A stretch of 64,000 bases of DNA from Roseofilum halophilum BLCC-M91. GTDB lineage: Bacteria > Cyanobacteriota > Cyanobacteriia > Cyanobacteriales > Desertifilaceae. The stretch covers positions 1 to 64,000 of the forward strand of contig NZ_JAQPOK010000001.1 of assembly GCF_030068445.1 (NCBI RefSeq), written 5' to 3'. Positions 52,170-60,478 of this stretch are shown in pieces. The first letter of the stretch is position 1. Every line of letters starts with the position of its first letter. A program made the position numbers and the translations under genes. The notes under the pieces are model-generated. The model was not told the DNA's origin and made no database searches. It saw nothing but the letters and a program-made list of their open reading frames with translations.

Positions 52170-52448
52170 TAGACCGGATCGTCTTCCCAAGATCATCTCC
52201 GCGTCCCCGTGTCCCCCTGTCCCCGTGTCTTTTTCTCAGACTCCCCCTCAACTCATTTTTAGAGTAGGGGACTGGTATAGAAGTACAAAAATAGGGTATT
52301 ATAGAATGTCTGTGTTATAAGCAGATGGGGTAATTTCCAAGCCAACTTGGAAAACAACCCTGTAGAGGTTTGGAGGCTGCGAAAATGCGTGTCCCCACTG
52401 TAAACCCCAGCATAAAGATACGGAGATAACTACTAGGAAATCATTCGC
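52170..52448 (+). promoter_or_regulatory. Leader region of rpsA: repeat, stem-loop and short upstream frame
   Basis: About 280 bases. GTCCCC-type short repeats run at 52201-52230. A perfect 8-bp stem-loop (TTTCCAAG/CTTGGAAA, 52334-52353) lies in what is probably the mRNA leader. A 14-codon frame (52385-52429: MRVPTVNPSIKIRR) ends 19 bases before the rpsA start. S1 mRNAs are often autoregulated through their leaders; the stem-loop and upstream frame could serve that, but this is not demonstrated by the sequence. Confidence 0.4.
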
Positions 52449-53633
52449 ATGGTCAATCAGGAATTAACGGCTACAGACATTGGTTTTACCCACGAAGATT
52501 TTGCGGCACTGCTCGATAAGTACGATTATCATTTTAGCCCCGGCGATACCGTAGCAGGTACGGTGTTCAGTCTGGAGCCAAGGGGCGCTCTGATTGACAT
52601 CGGCGCGAAAACCGCAGCGTACATTCCCATTCAGGAAATGTCCATTAATCGCATCGATACCCCCGATGAAGTCTTACAGTCCAACGAAACCCGTGAGTTC
52701 TTCATCCTCACCGATGAAAATGAAGATGGACAACTAACCCTCTCCATTCGCCGCATAGAATATATGAGGGCTTGGGAACGAGTGCGGCAACTGCAAGCAG
52801 AAGATGCTACAGTCAGGGCCCAGGTATTCGCTACAAACCGGGGCGGAGCCTTAGTCAGAATTGAAGGGCTACGGGGCTTTATTCCCGGCTCCCACATCAG
52901 CACCCGCAAACCCAAAGAAGATTTAATGGGTGAAGAGTTGCCCTTAAAATTCTTGGAAGTGGATGAAGACCGCAATCGTCTGGTTCTCAGCCATAGAAGA
53001 GCGCTGGTAGAACGGAAGATGAACCGCCTCGAAGTGGGCGAAGTGGTCTTGGGTATGGTACGCGGTCTCAAGCCTTACGGGGCCTTCATCGATATTGGTG
53101 GAGTCAGTGGTCTACTGCACATTTCCGAAATTTCCCACGACCACATCGACACCCCCCACAGCGTGTTCAATGTCAATGACGAGATCAAAGTGATGATTAT
53201 TGACTTGGATGCTGAACGGGGCCGGATTTCCCTGTCTACCAAGCAACTGGAGCCGGAACCGGGCGACATGGTGAAGAATCCTGATTTGGTTTACGATAAA
53301 GCCGAAGAAATGGCAGAGCGCTATCGTCAGAAACTCCGCGCTCAGGCTGAAGGGATTGAACTACCGGAAGAAGGCGCGACTGCAACGGAGGAAGCTCCTG
53401 TAGCGGAAGAGACCGCAGCCGAACCGGAGGCCTCGGAGACTGTAGAGGAATCAGAAGCCCCGGCTGAAGCGGTGGAAGAAGCGCCAGCAGAATCCCAGGA
53501 CACAACCTCAGAAGCCTCAGAAGCCTCAGAAGCCGAATCTTCCGCAGAACCGGAAGAGACGGAAGAGACGGAAGAGACGGAAGAGACTTCATCAGAAGAA
53601 ACCCCAGAGGAAGAGTTGGCTGCTGCTGAATAA
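52449..53633 (+). CDS. rpsA: 30S ribosomal protein S1 homologue
   Basis: 394 residues with three S1 RNA-binding domains: about 33-102 (PGDTVAGTVFSLEPRGALIDIGAKTAAYIP), 118-185 (VRAQVFATNRGGALVRIEGLRGFIPGSHIS), and 197-267 (VGEVVLGMVRGLKPYGAFIDIGGVSGLLHISEIS, the best conserved). The C-terminal 100 residues are Glu/Ala/Thr-rich, with an EETEETEETEE stretch. Cyanobacterial S1 has three domains rather than six and binds mRNA on the 30S subunit. The acidic tail makes it longer than most homologues (about 330). Confidence 0.93.
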   Translation: MVNQELTATDIGFTHEDFAALLDKYDYHFSPGDTVAGTVFSLEPRGALIDIGAKTAAYIPIQEMSINRIDTPDEVLQSNETREFFILTDENEDGQLTLSIRRIEYMRAWERVRQLQAEDATVRAQVFATNRGGALVRIEGLRGFIPGSHISTRKPKEDLMGEELPLKFLEVDEDRNRLVLSHRRALVERKMNRLEVGEVVLGMVRGLKPYGAFIDIGGVSGLLHISEISHDHIDTPHSVFNVNDEIKVMIIDLDAERGRISLSTKQLEPEPGDMVKNPDLVYDKAEEMAERYRQKLRAQAEGIELPEEGATATEEAPVAEETAAEPEASETVEESEAPAEAVEEAPAESQDTTSEASEASEAESSAEPEETEETEETEETSSEETPEEELAAAE

Positions 53634-53726
53634 AAGCCAAGGGAGGAGATATGAAACCCTGGTGTGGGTGGGCCAGTCCCACCCAGCTTTTTATTGGTAA
53701 AATTATGACAGGGGGAAGTTGCCGGT

Positions 53727-54491
53727 TTGGTTACTGAGCAAAGTCGAAGTGGGGTGAGTGTGGTCTGTGACGATCGCCAGTTTGAGAACATTAGGGCCAT
53801 CCTATTCGATAAGGATGGAACCCTGGCCCATTCAGAACCCTATTTACGCCATATGGCCCAACGGCGATCGCGCCTAATAGATGCCCAAATCCCTGGAGTG
53901 GGCGAACCCCTATTGATGGCTTTTGGGGTCGATGAGCAAGGCTTTAACCCCGCCGGATTAACCGCCGTAGGGAGTCGCCAAGAAAATAAAATCGCGGCAG
54001 CAGCCTATGTGGCCGAAACCGGGCGCAGTTGGCTCGAAGCCTTAGAAATTGTGGCTCAAGCCTTCCAGGAAGCTGACCAGGTCATGCAAAATAAGGCCCA
54101 GGAAACCGTGGTATTGCCTGGAGTGGCTCAAGTGTTCGACCGTTTGAGGCAATCTGGCTTAATATTAGGGGTTGTTTCCTCCGATATCCGTGAGAATATA
54201 GAAAAATTTCTCGATTTTTATCACCTGAGAGAGTATATTGAAGCGATCCAAGGGGCAGAACCCCACCTAACCAAGCCCAATCCCCAGGTATTTTGGTCAG
54301 CCTGCGACCAGTTAGGAGTGTCGCCCCAACAAACTCTAATGGTGGGAGATTCTCCGGGAGATTTCACCATGGCTCGCAGTGCCCAAGCCGCCGGAAGCAT
54401 TGGTGTAGCCTGGGGATGGAGCCGATCGCCCAACCTTAAACAAGCGGATGTGGCGATCGCCAAATTAGACGAAATACAAGTAATCAGTTAA
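53727..54491 (+). CDS. HAD-family phosphatase
   Basis: About 254 residues from TTG 53727, or about 245 from GTG 53754; there is no ATG, so the start is uncertain. HAD motifs: ILFDKDGTLAHS (nucleophile aspartate), LGVVSSDIRENIEKFL (motif II), KPNPQVFWSACDQLG (motif III lysine), and TLMVGDSPGDFTMARSAQAAGSIGVAWGWS (motif IV). With a C1-type cap between, it is like phosphoglycolate phosphatase/beta-phosphoglucomutase relatives. Substrate is unknown. It follows rpsA on the same strand. Confidence 0.87.
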   Translation: MVTEQSRSGVSVVCDDRQFENIRAILFDKDGTLAHSEPYLRHMAQRRSRLIDAQIPGVGEPLLMAFGVDEQGFNPAGLTAVGSRQENKIAAAAYVAETGRSWLEALEIVAQAFQEADQVMQNKAQETVVLPGVAQVFDRLRQSGLILGVVSSDIRENIEKFLDFYHLREYIEAIQGAEPHLTKPNPQVFWSACDQLGVSPQQTLMVGDSPGDFTMARSAQAAGSIGVAWGWSRSPNLKQADVAIAKLDEIQVIS

Positions 54492-54645
54492 ATTGGAATG
54501 TTAGCTAGAGTTAAGGATTTTCCGACTCTACACAATTGAATCAACTTTATGGAAACCAGAAACTGGTTTCTGTAGCCTCTCTTACAACAAGAGATAGAAT
54601 CACTTGATTCGAGTTCACCCTCATTAAACAAAAGGAGATTTTTCC
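54492..54645 (+). promoter_or_regulatory. metK leader with two stem-loops
   Basis: Two hairpins precede metK: GAAACCAG/CTGGTTTC (54552-54570) and TCTCTT/AAGAGA (54578-54594), then AAAGGAGAT as ribosome-binding site. No known SAM-riboswitch core is recognisable. The first hairpin may be a terminator for the HAD gene, but lacks a T tract. Confidence 0.35.
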
Positions 54646-55902
54646 TTGGTTCGTCGTTATTTATTTACCTCAGAATCCGTAACTGAAGGACATCCCGATA
54701 AAATCTGCGATCAAATCTCAGATACTATCATCGATGCTCTTCTAGCCGAAGACCCCAGCAGCCGTGTCGCTGCCGAAGTCGCCGTCAACACCGGATTAGT
54801 CCTGATCACCGGTGAAATCACCTCCCAAGCCCACGTCAATTACATCGATTTGGCGCGGAAAAAAATTGCTGAAATTGGCTATGTGCATAGTGAAGGCGGC
54901 TTCACCAGCAATAGTTGCTCCGTCCTCGTTGCCCTCGATACCCAATCCCCCGACATCGCCCAAGGGGTTGATGCTGCCGCCGAACAGCGCGAAATGTCCT
55001 CTGAAGAGCGCTTTGACTCCACAGGTGCTGGAGACCAAGGCTTAATGTTTGGGTTTGCTTGCAACGAAACCCCCGAATTAATGCCCCTGCCCATTAGTTT
55101 GGCCCACCGCATCTCTCGTCGGTTAGCCGCAGTCCGCAAAACCGGGCAACTCTCCTATCTGCGTCCCGATGGTAAAACCCAGGTAACCGTTGCCTATGAA
55201 GATGGGAAACCCGTTGCCATTGATACGGTCTTGATTTCCACCCAACATGCCTCCAGCATTGGCGAGCTGACTGACAACGCGGAAATTCAGAAAAAAATCA
55301 AAGCCGATCTCTGGGATGCCGTGGTGCTTCCCTCATTTACTGATTTAGAGATAAAACCCGACAGTGCAACCAAATATTTTGTTAATCCTACCGGTAAATT
55401 TGTCGTTGGTGGCCCCCAAGGGGATGCCGGTCTAACTGGACGTAAAATAATTGTTGATACTTATGGTGGCTATTCTCGTCATGGTGGTGGCGCATTCTCC
55501 GGTAAAGACCCCACTAAGGTAGACCGTTCTGCTGCCTACGCTTGCCGATATGCAGCCAAAAATATTGTGGCGGCAGGACTGGCAGAAAAATGCGAAGTGC
55601 AATTGGGGTATGCCATTGGGGTTGCTCGTCCCGTGAGCATCATGATTGAAACCTTTGGTACAGGTAAAGTGGATGATGACCAGTTGCTAGAAGCAGCTCA
55701 GAAAGTCTTTGAATTTCGTCCGGCTGGAATTATTGAAACTTTTGGCTTGCGGACACTACCGAAAGAACGGGGAGGCCGCTTCTATCAGGAAGTCGCTGCC
55801 TATGGTCATTTCGGACGCAATGACTTAGATCTCCCTTGGGAAAAAACTGATAAAGTGGAATTACTCAAGGAAGCTTTAGGCACAGCAACTACCGCAAGTT
55901 AA
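54646..55902 (+). CDS. metK: S-adenosylmethionine synthetase
   Basis: 418 residues from TTG 54646, placed 6 bases after an AAAGGAGAT ribosome-binding site plus spacer; no ATG is available before the conserved [31 protein letters not shown]. Also [24 protein letters not shown] (ATP-binding), [13 protein letters not shown] and [33 protein letters not shown]. It makes SAM, the methyl donor also used by the DNA methyltransferases and CbiD encoded here. The UUG start may lower translation. Confidence 0.97.
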   Translation: MVRRYLFTSESVTEGHPDKICDQISDTIIDALLAEDPSSRVAAEVAVNTGLVLITGEITSQAHVNYIDLARKKIAEIGYVHSEGGFTSNSCSVLVALDTQSPDIAQGVDAAAEQREMSSEERFDSTGAGDQGLMFGFACNETPELMPLPISLAHRISRRLAAVRKTGQLSYLRPDGKTQVTVAYEDGKPVAIDTVLISTQHASSIGELTDNAEIQKKIKADLWDAVVLPSFTDLEIKPDSATKYFVNPTGKFVVGGPQGDAGLTGRKIIVDTYGGYSRHGGGAFSGKDPTKVDRSAAYACRYAAKNIVAAGLAEKCEVQLGYAIGVARPVSIMIETFGTGKVDDDQLLEAAQKVFEFRPAGIIETFGLRTLPKERGGRFYQEVAAYGHFGRNDLDLPWEKTDKVELLKEALGTATTAS

Positions 55903-56203
55903 CTAATTCGCCGTAAGTCCCCCACTGAATTCGGTACTCCGAATCAGTGGCGGGATATAAGGCGGGCTGCGACGATGCTCTGCTCTAATTGCCATTACCA
56001 AATATCGGAATTACCGCTAGATGTGAGGACTTGGACAAGTCCAAGTTGCAAGGCTCATCAGAAAAACTAAATTGGCATCAGCTTGACTGCAACTGCAACT
56101 AATGATAGGGTTGCCTTTTTGCTTTTGCCTATTGCCTATTTCGCCAAATCCAAAAACTGCTAATCTATCATAGAAGCTAAATGTGCAACTAGATGGGGCA
56201 ATC
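55903..56203. other. Spacer after metK with a stable stem-loop
   Basis: About 300 bases without a gene. CCACTGAATTCGG (55922-55934) pairs with CCGAATCAGTGG (55939-55950), one bulged base, in the context CGCCGTAAGTCC...GTGGCGGGATATAAGGCGGGC. This resembles the structured RNA near the ends of IS200/IS605-TnpB elements as I recall it, so a remnant is possible; otherwise it is a metK terminator without a T tract. A second palindrome (CTTGGAC/GTCCAAG) lies near 56028-56043. Confidence 0.35.
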
Positions 56204-57751
56204 ATGAGGCAGCTTTGGCAATGGTTCAGGAATTTAGTGGGGCAAATCTTTAATCCAGGAGGGAAGGTTTTACAGGGGAGTTCTCCAGAATCCGATCCGC
56301 ATCAGACGTTATCAGAGGAAACCCTTCTACCCCTGAGTGAAACAGATTATGAGTTTTTATTTCGCCAGCTCATGGAGGGAGTTGCCCAGGGATGGCAAGT
56401 CGAGAGGGTGACGCTCTTTTTTGAAAAATTAGGCGATCGCAGCACCTCGGATGAGTGGCTAGGGTGGTTAAGAGCCTATCGAACTCGATTATTGGGAGGG
56501 CGATCGCCCCAAACTCAGCACGCCAATCAGATGATGAGAGTCGGGGAAATGGTGCGATCGCTCCCCAAATGGCAACCGGTGGGAGAAGCTATCTATGAGA
56601 TTGGATTACAACTGCGCTTGCGCTCCCAAGGCAGTTCTCTGTGGGAATATATGAGTCCGAGTGTAACGGCGAATTCTGCCTCAACGGTTCCTAGTCCTGC
56701 GCCATCTGCAACTCCACCACAAACGCCTCCCCCTCAACCCCCTGCCTCCGATCCTTTGCCCAGTTCTCCCTCTTCTGAGACTCCTCCGGAAAAGCTCGAT
56801 CCAGTGGATACGGTGAATGTGGAAGCGAGTGATTCTCAGATGAGTCCTCTGTTTTCTCCAGAACCTTTACCGGATGTTTGGGATGCTCCCCCGGAAACCC
56901 CAGAACCGGAACCAGAAACCCCAGTAGAAACCCCAGAACCGGAACCAGAAACCCCAGCAGAAACCCCAGAACCGGAACCAGAAACCCCAGCAGAAACCCC
57001 AGAACCGGAACCCGCGATCGCCAACTCACCGGAATTGGCTACTTCCGTAGAAGAGTATATTCGACAACAACCAGTGATCAACTTAGCCTACAGTGCCCAT
57101 GGACAACAATGGACAGAAGCGGTTAGCCTGAATCAATTAGTGCAAAAACTAACTGAAATGCCCCATTTGATCGCCCAATTTTCCCAGCAAGTGGGCATCA
57201 GTAGTCAAAATCCTGAAGAAATTGTCGAAGCCATTTATCAGCAACTGTATCAGATTTATCAACAACATCAAGCCAATGGTACAGTAGATGAAGCGACGCT
57301 GCTATTTAATCAAGGGATGCAACAAGCTAAAGCCGGAAACTATGCAGATGCGATCGCCACTTGGGATCGCGCTCTCAGTCAGCAACCGGGACTCTACAAA
57401 GCCTGGTTAAATCGGGGGAATGCCTTAGTGATGTTACGGCAACCTCAAGCGGCGATCGAGTCCTATGATAAAGCCTTAGAGCTACAATCGGGACTCTATG
57501 AAGCCTGGGGAAATAAAGGCGTGGCGCTGCTCAACTTAGGCAAATATAAAGAGGCGATCGCCGCTTTTGATGAAGCCCTTAAACTCAAATCCGATTATCC
57601 GGAAGCTTGGGATAATCGAGGGTTAGCCTTGCGGGAACTGGGCCACATTCAAGAGGCGATCGACTCCTTCGATCGAGCATTAACCCTGAAGCCAGACGAT
57701 CCATCTGTCTTAAAACACCAAGTAGAAACCTTGAAATTGAGAGAGTCTTGA
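56204..57751 (+). CDS. TPR-repeat protein with Pro/Glu-rich linker
   Basis: 515 residues from ATG 56204. Residues 1 to about 155 form a helical domain (LSETDYEFLFRQLMEGVAQGWQVERVTLFFEKLGDR); about 160-285 is a Pro/Glu/Thr-rich linker with an 11-residue unit ETPEPEPETPA repeated three times plus partial copies (DNA 56896-57018); then a short domain (about 290-360), and three to four TPRs (about 370-505, YADAIATWDRALSQQPGLYKAWLNRGNAL). It is probably a scaffold. No membrane segment is seen. Function is unknown. Confidence 0.9.
   Translation: MRQLWQWFRNLVGQIFNPGGKVLQGSSPESDPHQTLSEETLLPLSETDYEFLFRQLMEGVAQGWQVERVTLFFEKLGDRSTSDEWLGWLRAYRTRLLGGRSPQTQHANQMMRVGEMVRSLPKWQPVGEAIYEIGLQLRLRSQGSSLWEYMSPSVTANSASTVPSPAPSATPPQTPPPQPPASDPLPSSPSSETPPEKLDPVDTVNVEASDSQMSPLFSPEPLPDVWDAPPETPEPEPETPVETPEPEPETPAETPEPEPETPAETPEPEPAIANSPELATSVEEYIRQQPVINLAYSAHGQQWTEAVSLNQLVQKLTEMPHLIAQFSQQVGISSQNPEEIVEAIYQQLYQIYQQHQANGTVDEATLLFNQGMQQAKAGNYADAIATWDRALSQQPGLYKAWLNRGNALVMLRQPQAAIESYDKALELQSGLYEAWGNKGVALLNLGKYKEAIAAFDEALKLKSDYPEAWDNRGLALRELGHIQEAIDSFDRALTLKPDDPSVLKHQVETLKLRES
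56896..57018 (+). repeat. 33-bp tandem repeat within the TPR gene
   Basis: The unit GAAACCCCAGAACCGGAACC plus AGAAACCCCAGCA repeats about three and a half times with almost no change, giving ETPEPEPETPA peptides. Such exact DNA repeats can change in number by slippage. Confidence 0.8.
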
Positions 57752-57879
57752 TATAGCGCTTCGCCCTAGGTGAAATTTGATGTAAATTTTTTTAAAGTGT
57801 TATCCCTAACCCTTGCAGAAATCCCGCATTATCCGTTAAACAAAAAGAGACAAAACTTACTGAACATGCAGGTCAGTTG

Positions 57880-59289
57880 ATGGATTGGCTCTCAGACACC
57901 GTAACCCTCTCGCGCATTCAATTTGCTTTAACCGCCATTTTTCATATGCTCTGGCCTGTCCTCACCACAGGTATGGGCATCTTCCTGGTTATTCTGGAAG
58001 GGCTATGGCTGAAAACTGGCAATCCAGACTATTATCGTCATTGCCGCTTTTGGGCTAAGATCTACGTTCTTAATTTCGGCATTGGTGTGGCTTCTGGACT
58101 GCCCATGGCCTTCCAGTTTGGCATGAACTGGGCCCCCTTTTCGGAAGCGGTGGGCGACTTTTTTGGTACAGTCCTCGGTTTTGAGGGAACCATGGCCTTT
58201 ATGCTTGAAGCCAGTTTCCTGGGTATCATGCTGTTTGGTTGGGACAGGGTTCCCCCAGTGATTCACTATATCGCTACAATTTTGGTGGCCTTTGGAGCCA
58301 ACTTATCCACCTTCTGGATTTTATCGGCCAATTCTTGGCTACAAACTCCCGCAGGTGGCGAGTTTATCGATGGCAAGTTTGTGGTGCATGACTTTTTTGC
58401 GGCTATTGCTAACCCGTTTATGGTCAATAGTTTCCTACATATGTTTTTCGCCACGTTGGAAACGTCTTTGTTTGTGATTGGAGGAATTAGCGCTTGGTAT
58501 TTAATTAATGGGCGTAATGTGTCCTTTTTTAGCAAATCTCTGAAAATTATTTTAGCGGTGGCGATCGCCGTTGCTCCCCTACAAATCTTCATCGGTCACC
58601 TGAGTGCCGAACAAGTCTACCACCATCAACCCACCAAACTCGCAGCCATGGAATCCCAATGGGAAACCATTCCCGCAGGAGAAACAGCAGGATGGAGTAT
58701 GGTAGCGCTTCCCAATGGAGAAACTCAAGCGAATGATTGGGAAGTCAAGTTTCCCTACGCTCTCAGTTATTTGTTGGAACTCAAACCGAAACTGACAGAA
58801 CCGGTGTATGGACTCAAAGAATGGCCCTATGAAGACCGTCCCCATATGGTGGGATTAGTTTATTACTCATTCCGTATTATGATTGCGATCGGCTTATTCT
58901 TAGCCGCTTTAGCCGCAGTCACTGTCCTGCAATGGCTTCGAGGACAACTTTCAGAAGCCAAAATTACCGCCCAAAAATGGCTCTTGCGAGCCTGGATTTT
59001 TGCCGCTCCCTTGGGCTATCTAGCCGTAGAAACCGGTTGGATCGTGCGCTGTGTCGGACGACAACCCTGGACAGTTTATGGCCAAATTCGCACCGTAGAC
59101 GCTGCCTCTAACCTCCCTCCCGGAGAAATCTTGACTTCTTTGGTGGGAATTACCAGCATTTACATCTTTTTCCTCGGATCTGCGCTTTATTTTGGCAGCC
59201 GCATTATTCGCAGAGGGCCGAATTTAGAGATTCCTTTACCCAGCAATCGTCAGATTAAGGATAATTCTGGCTCACCCGTTACCAGTTAG
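57880..59289 (+). CDS. cydA: Cytochrome bd-type quinol oxidase subunit I
   Basis: 469 residues from ATG 57880. Integral membrane protein with the CydA pattern: RIQFALTAIFHMLWPVLTTGMG (haem-ligand histidine), NFGIGVASGLPMAFQFGMNW, LEASFLGIMLFGWDRV, FLHMFFATLETSLFVIGGISAW, and GWIVRCVGRQPWTVYGQIRT. The quinol-binding loop is short, as in the cyanide-insensitive CIO type. It reduces oxygen to water with quinol as donor. cydB follows, 46 bases apart, with a heptamer repeat between. Confidence 0.95.
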   Translation: MDWLSDTVTLSRIQFALTAIFHMLWPVLTTGMGIFLVILEGLWLKTGNPDYYRHCRFWAKIYVLNFGIGVASGLPMAFQFGMNWAPFSEAVGDFFGTVLGFEGTMAFMLEASFLGIMLFGWDRVPPVIHYIATILVAFGANLSTFWILSANSWLQTPAGGEFIDGKFVVHDFFAAIANPFMVNSFLHMFFATLETSLFVIGGISAWYLINGRNVSFFSKSLKIILAVAIAVAPLQIFIGHLSAEQVYHHQPTKLAAMESQWETIPAGETAGWSMVALPNGETQANDWEVKFPYALSYLLELKPKLTEPVYGLKEWPYEDRPHMVGLVYYSFRIMIAIGLFLAALAAVTVLQWLRGQLSEAKITAQKWLLRAWIFAAPLGYLAVETGWIVRCVGRQPWTVYGQIRTVDAASNLPPGEILTSLVGITSIYIFFLGSALYFGSRIIRRGPNLEIPLPSNRQIKDNSGSPVTS

Positions 59290-59297
59290 CACTTCTC

Positions 59298-59332
59298 ATT
59301 ACCGATTACCCATTACCGATTACCCATTACCC
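59298..59332 (+). repeat. Heptameric tandem repeat between cydA and cydB
   Basis: Five exact-spaced heptamers: ATTACCG ATTACCC ATTACCG ATTACCC ATTACCC. They end three bases before the cydB ATG and occupy the ribosome-binding site position. The same motif in the opposite orientation is at 15124, 35617 and 49098. Confidence 0.85.
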
Positions 59333-59335
59333 ACC

Positions 59336-60349
59336 ATGGAATCTCTAGAATATTTTCTGCCTCAACTGTGGTTTTTCATTCTGGGACTGTTTCTGTTCCT
59401 CTATGTGCTGTTAGATGGCTTCGATCTGGGGGTGGGTATTCTTTCGATTACCTCATCTTCCGAAGAAAAGCGATCGCTCCTGATGACGAGTTTAGGCAAT
59501 GTCTGGGATGCCAACGAAACCTGGTTAGTTCTCATGGGTGGCTCCCTCTTTGGAGCCTTCCCCCTAGCTTATGGAACCGTCCTCAACGCCCTCTATCTCC
59601 CCGCTACGATCATGGTGGTGGGCTTGCTGTTCCGGGCCGTTTCCTTTGAATTTCGGGAAAATTCAGACAGCAAATGGTTCTGGAATTACGCCTTTGGTAT
59701 CGGTAGTTTCCTCGCTGCCCTCGGCCAAGGATTTGCCCTAGGGACAGTGTTTGAAGGCATTAGTGTTGACGCGGCGGGACATTTTACAGGTGGCCCTTTT
59801 GACTGGTTGACCTGGCGATCGGTTTTAGTGGCCTTAACCCTGATTCAAGCCTATGTTTTGATTGGCTCCACCTATCTGATCATGAAAACCACAGGAGAGC
59901 TACAACAAACCCATTTCCGAACCGCCAAAATCGCAACCCTGACCACATTTTTAGGGGCGCTCTTTATTACCATTAGCACCCCCATTTTCTATGATTCTGT
60001 ACGCTCTCGGCTCTTTGATCCTCCTCAAATTTATTTATTCTCCCTCATTCCGCTCTGTTGTTTTTTACTGGTCTTCTTGCTTTACCGTAGCCTCAAAGAA
60101 GGAAAAGAATTTACTCCCTTTCTATGGACGGTTTTGCTCTTCTTTTCCTCTTTTTTAGGCTTAGGATTTTTGATTTTTCCCTATATCATTCCCCCCAGTA
60201 TCACCATTTATCAAGCCGCATCAGATACTAGCTCATTAGTGTTTATGATTATCTTTGTGGGCTTCCTGATTCCGATTCTCTTAGCCTACACCCTTTACAA
60301 TTACGTGGTCTTTCGAGGGAAAATTACCACAGAATCCTATGGGGAATGA
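59336..60349 (+). CDS. cydB: Cytochrome bd-type quinol oxidase subunit II
   Basis: 337 residues, eight to nine membrane helices. Marks: LWFFILGLFLFLYVLLDGFDLGVGIL, VWDANETWLVLMGGSLFGAFPLAYGTVLNALYLPA, FRAVSFEFREN, and YVLIGSTYLIMKTTGELQ. It forms the oxidase heterodimer with CydA. No Shine-Dalgarno is visible because the heptamer repeat fills that position, so translation may depend on coupling with cydA or on other signals. Confidence 0.95.
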   Translation: MESLEYFLPQLWFFILGLFLFLYVLLDGFDLGVGILSITSSSEEKRSLLMTSLGNVWDANETWLVLMGGSLFGAFPLAYGTVLNALYLPATIMVVGLLFRAVSFEFRENSDSKWFWNYAFGIGSFLAALGQGFALGTVFEGISVDAAGHFTGGPFDWLTWRSVLVALTLIQAYVLIGSTYLIMKTTGELQQTHFRTAKIATLTTFLGALFITISTPIFYDSVRSRLFDPPQIYLFSLIPLCCFLLVFLLYRSLKEGKEFTPFLWTVLLFFSSFLGLGFLIFPYIIPPSITIYQAASDTSSLVFMIIFVGFLIPILLAYTLYNYVVFRGKITTESYGE

Positions 60350-60405
60350 AGGGAAAAGACCAGTGTTCAAAGACAAAGAAGATTCCTCGGTTTACCCCAA
60401 ACACG

Positions 60406-60454
60406 AATGATATCCAATCCGCTTGTTAACCCATTAACTCGATTGGATATCATT
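60406..60454. terminator. 14-bp inverted repeat between cydB and guaA
   Basis: AATGATATCCAATC (60406-60419) is the perfect inverse of GATTGGATATCATT (60441-60454), with a 21-base loop. It lies between two convergent genes, so a bidirectional terminator or repeat is likely. No T tract follows. Confidence 0.55.
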
Positions 60455-60478
60455 ATAAGGGTGGAGAGGATGACTATT

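Noticed and set aside
53236-53800. Long reverse-strand frames over the rpsA 3' end
   Set aside because: They mirror the repetitive Glu/Ala codons of the S1 tail (Ser/Leu/Pro-rich antisense), a common artefact.
54492-54645. SAM riboswitch upstream of metK
   Set aside because: The hairpins present do not show the conserved core or junction of known SAM riboswitch classes.
56691-57081. Reverse-strand frames with GSGSGVSAGVS and VPVLGFLLGFL repeats
   Set aside because: They are antisense translations of the 33-bp repeat in the TPR gene.
59298-59332. CRISPR array
   Set aside because: The repeats are contiguous 7-bp units without spacers; no cas genes occur in the window.
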